Of a stretch of 5,513 nt of DNA, positions 1 to 5,405 are shown one piece after another. The first letter of the stretch is position 1; each line of letters begins with the position of its first letter. This stretch comes from Thermoleophilia bacterium (GTDB lineage: Bacteria > Actinomycetota > Thermoleophilia > Gaiellales > Gaiellaceae): positions 1 to 5,513 of the forward strand of contig JAOUEK010000163.1 of assembly GCA_029858755.1 (NCBI GenBank), written 5' to 3'. The notes under the pieces were generated by a model. The model had not been told where the DNA came from and ran no database searches. It worked only from the letters and a program-made list of their open reading frames with translations. Position numbers and translations under genes: made by a program.

Positions 1-27
1 ATGGCGGAAGTCTGGCACCGTTCGCGC

Positions 28-56
28 TTGACAGCAAAAGGGAAACGCTGTTTCAC
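28..56 (+). promoter_or_regulatory. Possible promoter/operator upstream of the E1 genes
   Basis: A perfect TTGACA box sits at 28-33. It is followed by a near-palindrome at 40-56 (GGGAAAC-GCT-GTTTCAC, one mismatch in seven-base arms, perfect over the inner five). The 1-67 segment is visibly richer in A and T than the coding DNA after it, as expected of a promoter region. No convincing TANNNT -10 box lies at the right distance: the bases 17 nt downstream are TTTCAC, inside the palindrome. If transcription starts here, the mRNA would be almost leaderless, because the GTG start is at 68. The palindrome would be well placed as a repressor operator. This is inference from position and symmetry only. 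Confidence 0.3.
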
Positions 57-67
57 TTCAGAGACCG

Positions 68-1138
68 GTGAGTGTTCCCCCCTCCAGCGAGCTGCCGCTG
101 CTCCGCGTGATCGGCGACGCAGACGGCGCCGGAGACCGCTCGGTGACGGGGCTCGGCGACGACGCCCTGCTCGCCCTCCACCGCTCGCTCGTCCTCATGC
201 GCACGTACGACGAGCGCTCGGTCGTGTACCACCGCCAGGGCCGCGTCGGCACGTACGCGATGTTCTGGGGCCACGAGGCGATCCAGGTCGGCGCCGAGCG
301 CGCGTTGGCCGAGCGGGACTGGATCTTCCCGAGCTACCGCGAGTCGGCGATCGGCCTGCTCCGGGGGATCCCCGCGGCCACCGTGCTGCAGTGGTGGCGC
401 GGCCACCCGTCCGGCTGGTGGGACCCACGCGCGTCGCGGGTCGCCTCGATCTGCGTGCCGATCGCGACGCACGTGCCGCACGCAGCGGGTGCCGCCTGGG
501 GTGCACGGCTGCGCGGAGAGGACACCGTCGCGCTCGTCTTCTTCGGCGACGGCGCCACCTCGGAGGGCGCGTTCCACGAGGGCGCGAACTTCGCGGCGGT
601 GATGCGCGCGCCCCTCGTGTTGCTCTGCAACAACAACCAGTGGGCGATCTCCACTCCGGTCACTGCTCAGACGGCGGCGGCGACGCTCGCGGACAAGGCC
701 GTCGGCTACGGGATGCCGGCCGTCCGCGTCGACGGCACCGACGTGCTCGCCGTCTTCGAGGCGGTGCGGAACGCGGTCTCCCGCGCGCGCGCCGGGCAGG
801 GACCGACCTTCGTCGAGGCGCTGACGTACCGCGCCGCCCCGCACGGCACCGCCGATCACCCCGAGGCGTACATCGACCCCGAGCGCGTAGAGGAAGCGCG
901 CCGCCACGAGTGCCTCGGCCGCTTCGAGGGGTACCTGCGCCGGGCCGGGCTGCTCACCGACGAGGTCGCCGAGTCGGTTCGCGCGGAGGCGCTGGCGGCG
1001 ATGCGCGAGGCGATCGCCGCCGCCGAGGCCGAGCCACCGGGCGACGTGTCACTCGTCTTCGACCACGCGTACGGCGTGCCGCCGCAGGCGCTGGCGCGCG
1101 ACCTCGCCGAGCTTCGCCGCATCCGGGGGGGCACATGA
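68..1138 (+). CDS. pdhA: 2-oxoacid dehydrogenase E1 component, alpha chain (pyruvate dehydrogenase-like)
   Basis: This 356-residue protein is the alpha chain of a thiamine-diphosphate E1 that decarboxylates a 2-oxoacid and acylates the lipoyl group of an E2 partner in the cytoplasm. The cofactor motif is complete: GDGATSEG at 160-167, FHE at 169-171 and the NN pair at 189-190 followed by Q-W-A-I-S. D161 and N190 are the expected Mg ligands. Other family marks are GHEA (68-71), PSYRE (88-92) and ATHVPHAAG (133-141). The text after the cofactor motif (STPVTAQT, then DKAVGYGMPAVRVDG) resembles Bacillus-type pyruvate dehydrogenase more than branched-chain enzymes. The usual YR..HTT..DD loop reads YRAAPHGTADHP (254-265), and the later W...DPI segment is EEARRHECL, so the substrate is not certain. 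The GTG at 68 is chosen because it keeps the conserved N-terminal segment; its ribosome site is weak. The stop overlaps the beta-chain start (ATGA). Confidence 0.9.
   Translation: MSVPPSSELPLLRVIGDADGAGDRSVTGLGDDALLALHRSLVLMRTYDERSVVYHRQGRVGTYAMFWGHEAIQVGAERALAERDWIFPSYRESAIGLLRGIPAATVLQWWRGHPSGWWDPRASRVASICVPIATHVPHAAGAAWGARLRGEDTVALVFFGDGATSEGAFHEGANFAAVMRAPLVLLCNNNQWAISTPVTAQTAAATLADKAVGYGMPAVRVDGTDVLAVFEAVRNAVSRARAGQGPTFVEALTYRAAPHGTADHPEAYIDPERVEEARRHECLGRFEGYLRRAGLLTDEVAESVRAEALAAMREAIAAAEAEPPGDVSLVFDHAYGVPPQALARDLAELRRIRGGT
1126..1132 (+). other. Possible -1 slippery heptamer (G_GGG_GGC) at the pdhA-pdhB junction
   Basis: A run of seven G lies at 1125-1131. In the pdhA frame the codons are CGG, GGG, GGC, ACA, TGA, so bases 1126-1132 form a heptamer of the X_XXY_YYZ type. 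It sits two codons before the stop. A -1 slip would read CAC then the ATG of pdhB and continue in its frame, joining the two E1 chains. The simpler role is a G-rich Shine-Dalgarno for pdhB, whose ATG is at 1135. I did not find a clear downstream stimulatory structure by eye. Confidence 0.25.
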
Positions 1139-2130
1139 GCGTGACGGCGGAGCAGGTACGCGAGCTGCTGCTCGTGCAGGCGGTCAACGACGCGCTCCAC
1201 GCAGAGCTCGCGCGCGACCCGTCGGTGCTCGTGATGGGTGAGGACGTCGGCCGAGCCGGCGGCGTGTTCCGGGCGACCGCCGGCCTGCTCGAGCGCTTCG
1301 GGCCCGACCGGTGCATCGACACGCCGCTCTCGGAAGCCGGGATCCTGGGTACCGCGGTCGGCCTCTGCATGGAGGGCTGGCGGCCGGTCTGCGAGATGCA
1401 GTACGACGCGTTCTCCTACCCGAGCCTCGACCAGCTGATCACCCACGTCGGCCGCTACCGCTGGCGCACGCGCGGGGCGATGGAGTTCCCGATCACGATC
1501 CGCATGCCGTACGGCGGCGGCGTCCGCGCGCCTGAGCTCCACGACGACTCGCCGGAGACCTACTACGCGCACGCGCCCGGGATCAAGGTCGCCGTCCCAT
1601 CCACGCCCGCCGACGCCAAGGGGTTGCTCGCGGCGGCGATCCGCGACCCCGACCCCGTCGTCGTCCTCGAGCCGAAGCTCGTGTACCGCACCGCACGCGG
1701 CCCCGTTCCCGAAGGGGAGCACGTCGTCCCGCTCGGCCGTGCCCGCGTCGCCCGCGAGGGCGGCGACGCGACGCTGGTCGCCTGGGGAGCGATGGTGCCG
1801 CTCTGCGAGCGAGCCGCCGCCGCCCTCGCCGGCGAGGCGTCGGTGGGCGTGCTCGACCTCCGCACGCTGAAGCCGCTCGACGAGCAGGCGATCCTGGCCG
1901 CCGCGACCGCCACCGGCCGGGTGGTCGTGGTGCAGGAGGCGCCGCGCACGTGCGGCATCGCGAGCGAGGTGGCGGCGCTACTCGCGGAGCGCGCGATCCT
2001 CGATCTGCAGGGGCCGGTGCTGCGGGTGACGGGGTACGACGTGCCCTACCCGTACTGGCAGCTCGAGGACGCCTACATGCCGTCCGTCGCGCGCGTGACG
2101 GACGCCGTTCGGCAGCTGCTCGCCTTCTGA
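1135..2130 (+). CDS. pdhB: 2-oxoacid dehydrogenase E1 component, beta chain (pyruvate dehydrogenase-like)
   Basis: This 331-residue protein is the beta chain that completes the alpha2beta2 E1 heterotetramer, a normal length for the family. GEDVG at 35-39 and DTPLSEAGILG at 62-72 are hallmarks; E67 is the glutamate expected to activate the thiamine aminopyrimidine. EMQYDAF (87-93), the MPYGGGVRAPELHDDSPE segment (124-141), PGIKVAVPSTPADAKGLL (148-165) and VLEPKLVYR (177-185) follow in the usual order. The C-terminal transketolase domain has VDLRT-like LDLRTLKPLD (240-249) and VVQEAPRTCGIASEV (265-279). The match to Bacillus-type PdhB is strong throughout. The reading frame stays open far upstream of 1135, but that is GC-driven shadow; the true start is the ATG overlapping the pdhA stop. 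The G-run just before it serves as ribosome site, so the two chains are translationally coupled. No E2 or E3 gene follows. Confidence 0.92.
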   Translation: MSVTAEQVRELLLVQAVNDALHAELARDPSVLVMGEDVGRAGGVFRATAGLLERFGPDRCIDTPLSEAGILGTAVGLCMEGWRPVCEMQYDAFSYPSLDQLITHVGRYRWRTRGAMEFPITIRMPYGGGVRAPELHDDSPETYYAHAPGIKVAVPSTPADAKGLLAAAIRDPDPVVVLEPKLVYRTARGPVPEGEHVVPLGRARVAREGGDATLVAWGAMVPLCERAAAALAGEASVGVLDLRTLKPLDEQAILAAATATGRVVVVQEAPRTCGIASEVAALLAERAILDLQGPVLRVTGYDVPYPYWQLEDAYMPSVARVTDAVRQLLAF

Positions 2131-2147
2131 GCGCTCGCCACACGCAC

Positions 2148-2179
2148 TTGACACGCCGGCTCTGGTCGCGCGATAGGCT
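2148..2179 (+). promoter_or_regulatory. Candidate sigma-70-type promoter for the glutamine synthetase-like operon
   Basis: TTGACA at 2148-2153 is a perfect -35 box. GATAGGCT at 2172-2179 contains TAGGCT, a TANNNT -10 of actinobacterial style. The gap is 18-20 bases depending on the hexamer chosen, somewhat long but plausible. It starts 18 bases after the pdhB stop and no terminator hairpin separates the two, so read-through from the E1 genes is also possible. A start near 2186 would give a leader of roughly 90 bases. Confidence 0.5.
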
Positions 2180-2199
2180 GGGCCGGATGGGCGAAACCC

Positions 2200-2216
2200 G
2201 TTGCCGTACGGGCAAC
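2200..2216 (+). promoter_or_regulatory. Hairpin 1 in the leader of the glutamine synthetase-like operon
   Basis: GTTGCC (2200-2205) and GGCAAC (2211-2216) are perfect complements around a five-base loop. A competing pairing, CCCG at 2197-2200 with CGGG at 2209-2212, would exclude it. No run of T follows, so it is not an intrinsic terminator. It could be a leader RNA element or a DNA operator just downstream of the promoter. Confidence 0.4.
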
Positions 2217-2239
2217 ACCTGTGTCGTAGCGATCGTCAC

Positions 2240-2256
2240 CGCCGGCGGGACCGGCG
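2240..2256 (+). promoter_or_regulatory. Hairpin 2 in the leader, just before the ribosome site
   Basis: CGCCGG (2240-2245) pairs perfectly with CCGGCG (2251-2256) around a five-base loop. Allowing C2239 to bulge adds A2238-T2257 and C2237-G2258. It has the same 6-5-6 layout as hairpin 1 and begins exactly 40 bases later, ending five bases before the Shine-Dalgarno site, where it could influence initiation. In DNA this GC-rich, such stems can arise by chance. Confidence 0.35.
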
Positions 2257-2261
2257 TGGGC

Positions 2262-2269
2262 AAAGGAGG
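2262..2269 (+). promoter_or_regulatory. Shine-Dalgarno site fixing the GTG start at 2275
   Basis: AAAGGAGG is a near-perfect anti-16S complement five bases before GTG 2275. It settles the start of the glutamine synthetase-like gene and predicts strong translation. Confidence 0.85.
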
Positions 2270-2274
2270 GTCAC

Positions 2275-3672
2275 GTGCCGACTGACCTCGAGAACTTCGT
2301 CTCCTCACCGGGGCGTGACGAGCTCGTCAAGGACGTCCGCCGCCGCATCGACCACGAGGGTGTCACGTACATCTACTACCAGTTCGCCTCCGTGACCGGC
2401 CGCATCATGGGCAAGGGCGTTCCCGCCGCGCACTGGGAGTCGATGGCGGAGAAGGGCTTCCAGCTCGTCTACGGCGCCACCGCCAACCTCTTCACCGACC
2501 GGCACGGCAACTACATCGGCTACGGCCCCGAGGCCGCCGAGCTGGTTGGCATCCCCGAGCCGGAGACCTTCGAGGTGCTCCCCTGGGACTCGAGGGTGGC
2601 ACGCGTCTGGTGCACGTGCTTCCGCAACCGCGAGGAGCGGGAGAACCCGGGCGCCTTCCTGACGTCGGACTGCCGGGGGAACCTGAAGCGGATCCAGGCG
2701 GCGTTCGAGGAGGCACACGGCCTCCATCTGCGCGCCGGTGCCGAGCCGGAGATGATGTGGCTCAAGACGAAGGAGGACGGCACGCCGGATGTCGACGGCG
2801 TGACCAAGCCCTACTGCTACCACATCGACCAGTTCTCCGAGCTGCAGCCGATCATCCACAAGGTGATCGAGTACGGGCAGGCGCTCGGCCTCGACATGAT
2901 CCAGGGCGACCACGAGGACGCGCCCGGTCAGATCGAGCTCAACTTCAACTTCGACCGCGCCGAGCAGACCGCCGACAACCTCTCCACCTTCCGCCAGGTG
3001 TGCAAGCAGGTCGGTCGTGAGCTCCGCGTGTTCCCGTGCTTCATGCCCAAGCCGTTCATGGGGGTGTCGGCCAACGGCTGCCACCACAACATCTCGCTGT
3101 GGCGCGGTGAGGAGAACGCCTTCATGCCGGAGACGGACGACCGGCAGAAGCCGAGCCAGCTCGGCCTGTGGGCGATCGGCGGGATCATCGAGCACCTCGG
3201 CGCGCTGACCGCGGTCACCGCGCCGACGGTGAACTCGTACCGGCGGCTCTGGGACACGGGCTTCTGGGCGCCGGTGTTCGCGGACTGGGGCTACCAGAAC
3301 CGCACGACGGCGCTGCGGGTGTCGGCGCCCGGACGCTTCGAGTACCGCTCGGTCGACTCGGCCGTCAACCCCTACCTGTCGATGGCGGCGCTGATCAAGG
3401 CGATGGAGGACGGCATCGAGCGCCAGCTCGACCCGGGAGAGCCCGAGGAGCGCAACATCTACGAGGCGATGGAGGCCGGCAAGCAGGTCAAGAAGATCCC
3501 GATGACCTTCGGCGACGCGCTGGACGCGCTGGAGGCGGACGAGGTCGTGAAGTCGGCGCTCCCCGGCGAGATGTACACGGTGTTCATGCACTACAAGCGG
3601 GACGAGTGGGAGCGCTACTGTGCGACCGTGACCAACTGGGACGTCGAGGAGTACCTCGACGTGCTCCCGTAA
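2275..3672 (+). CDS. glnT: Glutamine synthetase-family ligase, divergent GlnT/GmaS (type III-like)
   Basis: This 465-residue cytoplasmic enzyme should couple ATP hydrolysis to joining glutamate gamma-carboxyl with ammonia or an amine. The fold is complete: an N-terminal beta-grasp half (about 1-125) and a catalytic half from about 130. Metal ligands aligned by hand to Salmonella GlnA are E157 and E159 (AEPE), E214 and E221 (HEDAPGQIE), H270 (ANGCHH) and E356 (GRFEYR). Arginines R324, R343, R348 and R358 are kept. HEDAPGQ, FMPKPF and ANGCH resemble GlnT and GmaS, but the N-terminal half differs from classic GlnT. Asp50, which binds ammonium, aligns with S39; Glu327 of the flap aligns with W331 (FWAPV); His271 aligns with N272. 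These changes suggest an amine substrate other than ammonia. Y396 sits where GlnA is adenylylated, yet the DLPPEE context is absent. The gene heads an operon with glutamate synthase-like subunits. The symbol marks the nearest family, not a proven activity; gamma-glutamylmethylamide synthetase (gmaS) is the main alternative. Confidence 0.85.
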   Translation: MPTDLENFVSSPGRDELVKDVRRRIDHEGVTYIYYQFASVTGRIMGKGVPAAHWESMAEKGFQLVYGATANLFTDRHGNYIGYGPEAAELVGIPEPETFEVLPWDSRVARVWCTCFRNREERENPGAFLTSDCRGNLKRIQAAFEEAHGLHLRAGAEPEMMWLKTKEDGTPDVDGVTKPYCYHIDQFSELQPIIHKVIEYGQALGLDMIQGDHEDAPGQIELNFNFDRAEQTADNLSTFRQVCKQVGRELRVFPCFMPKPFMGVSANGCHHNISLWRGEENAFMPETDDRQKPSQLGLWAIGGIIEHLGALTAVTAPTVNSYRRLWDTGFWAPVFADWGYQNRTTALRVSAPGRFEYRSVDSAVNPYLSMAALIKAMEDGIERQLDPGEPEERNIYEAMEAGKQVKKIPMTFGDALDALEADEVVKSALPGEMYTVFMHYKRDEWERYCATVTNWDVEEYLDVLP

Positions 3673-3675
3673 CGC

Positions 3676-3684
3676 AGAGGAAGG
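3676..3684 (+). promoter_or_regulatory. Shine-Dalgarno site for the glxB/mgsA-like gene
   Basis: AGAGGAAGG lies nine bases before ATG 3694, in the 21-base gap after the ligase stop. It supports this start, which also places the catalytic cysteine at residue 2. Confidence 0.7.
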
Positions 3685-3693
3685 ACGGATCTT

Positions 3694-4629
3694 ATGTGCG
3701 GTATCGCGGGGATCATCTATCGCGACGGATCCACGCATCCGATCGGCGACGAGATGACGCGGATGCTGCAGTCGATGAAGCACCGCGGGCCGGACTCCAC
3801 CGGCTACGCGCTGTACGGGGCGCCCGAGAACGGGAACCTCGTGATGCGCTACAAGCTCGCCGACGCGAACACGGCGCGGGACTTCGAGTACGAGGACCGG
3901 CTGCGTCGCCACCGCTTCGAGGTCGAGTCGCGGCTGGCCACGCTGGGCGCGACGCTGCACGAGGTGGAGGAGGAGACGCCGTACGCGTTCCGCGTCACGT
4001 TCGGCTTCGACGGTGAGCTGCAGCTGCTCGCCGACCTGGTCGAGGACATCCCCGACGCGGAGGTGCTCTCCCTCGGCCGCTCGCTCGAGATCGTGAAGGA
4101 CCTGGGCGACGCCGAGAGCGTGCACGAGACATACGGTCTTCACAGCTTCGCGGGGACGCACGCGATCGGCCACGTGCGCATGGCGACCGAGTCGGAGGTC
4201 GACATCGCAGGTGCCCACCCCTACTGGGCGTACCCCTACTCCGACGTGGCGGTCGTGCACAACGGCCAGCTGACGAACTACTTCTACTGGCGGCGGCGCC
4301 TGGAACGGGCCGGGCGACGCTTCATGTCCGAGTGCGACTCCAAGATCATCGCCGTCTACCTCGCCAAGGAGATGAGCGAGGGATTGAGCCTCGAGGAGGC
4401 GATGCACAAGTCGCTCGACGAGCTGGACGGCGTCTTCACGTACATCGCCGTGACCAAGGACGAGCTCGGGGTGGCGAAGGACGAGCTGGCGGCGAAGCCG
4501 CTCGTGCTCTACGAATCCGACGATCTCGTCGCGCTCGCCTCCGAGGAGATCGCGATCCGGCAGCTGCTCGGGCACGAGATCGAGACGTACGACCCGTATG
4601 AGCGGGAGGTGCTGGTATGGCAGCGATAG
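3694..4629 (+). CDS. glxB: Class II glutamine amidotransferase, GlxB/MgsA-like
   Basis: This 311-residue protein is a stand-alone N-terminal-nucleophile amidohydrolase. It is the equivalent of the glutaminase domain of glutamate synthase, or of MgsA in N-methylglutamate synthase. Removal of Met1 exposes Cys2 (MCGIAG), the nucleophile; there is no propeptide. Family motifs are KHRGPDSTG (29-37), GHVRMATES (159-167, with R162), HNGQLTNY (189-196), CDS (214-216, with D215 for the substrate amino group), DGVFTYI (245-251), KPL (268-270) and ASEEIAI (282-288). The usual acidic residue after the DS pair is K217. About 120 residues lie between the RGPD and GHVR motifs, which I take to be typical of the GlxB type. 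It should release ammonia or an alkylamine from a gamma-glutamyl amide and pass it to the FMN subunit. The gene follows the ligase by 21 bases and overlaps the next gene by 13. Whether it acts in GOGAT or in N-alkylglutamate synthesis cannot be told from this sequence alone. Confidence 0.9.
   Translation: MCGIAGIIYRDGSTHPIGDEMTRMLQSMKHRGPDSTGYALYGAPENGNLVMRYKLADANTARDFEYEDRLRRHRFEVESRLATLGATLHEVEEETPYAFRVTFGFDGELQLLADLVEDIPDAEVLSLGRSLEIVKDLGDAESVHETYGLHSFAGTHAIGHVRMATESEVDIAGAHPYWAYPYSDVAVVHNGQLTNYFYWRRRLERAGRRFMSECDSKIIAVYLAKEMSEGLSLEEAMHKSLDELDGVFTYIAVTKDELGVAKDELAAKPLVLYESDDLVALASEEIAIRQLLGHEIETYDPYEREVLVWQR
4604..4609 (+). promoter_or_regulatory. Shine-Dalgarno site inside the end of glxB, fixing the glxC start
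   Basis: GGGAGG lies seven bases before ATG 4617 and within the last codons of the upstream gene. It explains the 13-base overlap and supports this start over later ones. Confidence 0.7.
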
Positions 4630-5405
4630 GGGAGCGGCGCATCACCTACGACGCCCGCGGGCTTGCGGAGCCCCATGCGGAGGCACCGCGGATCGCGGAG
4701 ATCGACGGCACGACGGCCCGCTTCGACGCCGCGGACCTGACGATCCGCACGATCAACCTGGAGCTCCGGCGGCTCGTGTACGAGGAGGGCGTGACGGACG
4801 TCGTGATCGACAACCCGGCGTCTCGGCACTCGCTGGGCGTCGGCATCCTCACGCGCTGCAGCATCACCTTCAACGGCAGCCTCGGCTACTTCGCGTGCGG
4901 CCTGATCGACGGCCCGGAGGTGCACATCACGGGGCGCGTCGGCTGGTCGGCCTGCGAGAACATGATGAGCGGCGTCGTCGTCGTCGACTCGAACGCCGGC
5001 TCGCTCACGGGGGCGGCGATGCGCGGAGGCGACCTCGTCGTCAAGGGCCGCGTCGGCGCGCGCACCGGGATCGACCAGAAGGGCGGCACGATCATCGTGC
5101 TCGGCTCCGCCGGCTCGATGACCGGGTTCATGATGCAGCGCGGCCGCATGATCATCTGCGGCGACGTCGGCCCGGGGCTCGGCGACTCGATGTACGACGG
5201 CGACATCTACGTCGCCGGCGCGATCAAGTCGCTCGGCATCGACTGCGTCCCCGGCGAGTGGACGGACGCCGACACCGAGCTGATCGAGCGGAAGTTCTCG
5301 AACCACGGCCTCGGCTCGCCGCCCGCCTTCCAGAAGTTCGTCTGCGGCAAGGCCCTCTACAACTACGACTCGCTCGAGCCCGCCGAGAGAAAGCTGGTGA
5401 TCTGA
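4617..5405 (+). CDS. glxC: GXGXG beta-helix protein, glutamate synthase domain 3-like (GlxC/MgsB)
   Basis: This 262-residue protein matches the C-terminal beta-helix domain of glutamate synthase (GXGXG family), found here as a separate subunit. After a short, poorly conserved N-terminus (1-34), DNPASRHSLGVGI (65-77) opens the domain. Repeating turns of about 18-20 residues follow: NGSLGYFACG (86-95), ITGRVGWSACENMMSG (104-119), VVKGRVGARTG (141-151), VLGSAGSMTGFMMQRG (161-176) and CGDVGPGLGDSMYDG (181-195). No catalytic residues are expected; in glutamate synthase this domain props the amine tunnel between the amidotransferase and FMN sites. Formylmethanofuran dehydrogenase subunit C shares the fold, but the neighbours here exclude that role. 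A C-terminal tail (about 205-262) extends past the helix and may dock on the partner subunits. The start overlaps the upstream gene by 13 bases and the stop shares one base with the next start (TGATG), so the three subunits are probably made in matched amounts. Confidence 0.9.
   Translation: MAAIGERRITYDARGLAEPHAEAPRIAEIDGTTARFDAADLTIRTINLELRRLVYEEGVTDVVIDNPASRHSLGVGILTRCSITFNGSLGYFACGLIDGPEVHITGRVGWSACENMMSGVVVVDSNAGSLTGAAMRGGDLVVKGRVGARTGIDQKGGTIIVLGSAGSMTGFMMQRGRMIICGDVGPGLGDSMYDGDIYVAGAIKSLGIDCVPGEWTDADTELIERKFSNHGLGSPPAFQKFVCGKALYNYDSLEPAERKLVI

Noticed and set aside
53..907. A 284-codon minus-strand open frame opposite the E1 alpha gene
   Set aside because: Compositional shadow of a GC-rich gene; the peptide is low-complexity and matches nothing I recognise.
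1..1134. Upstream extension of the beta-chain frame to base 1 with an ATG at 1
   Set aside because: The translation is Arg/Pro-rich nonsense overlapping the real alpha chain in another frame. Conserved E1 beta sequence begins only at ATG 1135. It matters only if frameshifting occurs at the G-run.
2131..2190. Intrinsic terminator after pdhB
   Set aside because: The only pairing seen (CCGGC 2156-2160 with GCCGG 2182-2186) has a 21-base loop and no T-run.
2193..2228. GlnR-type nitrogen regulator box (GTnAC-n6-GAAAC) in the ligase leader
   Set aside because: GAAAC occurs at 2193-2197, but no GTnAC half-site lies six bases away on either side, so the spacing does not fit.
3447..3480. Adenylylation site around Tyr396 of the ligase
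   Set aside because: The tyrosine aligns with the modified GlnA residue, but NIY is also seen in unmodified GlnA-alpha types and the DLPPEE context is missing.
2305..4575. A 756-codon open frame on the minus strand across the ligase and amidotransferase genes
   Set aside because: It lies opposite two well-conserved genes and its translation is low-complexity, rich in Arg, Val, Leu, His and Asp with no family motif. It arises from the strong G/C bias at third positions.
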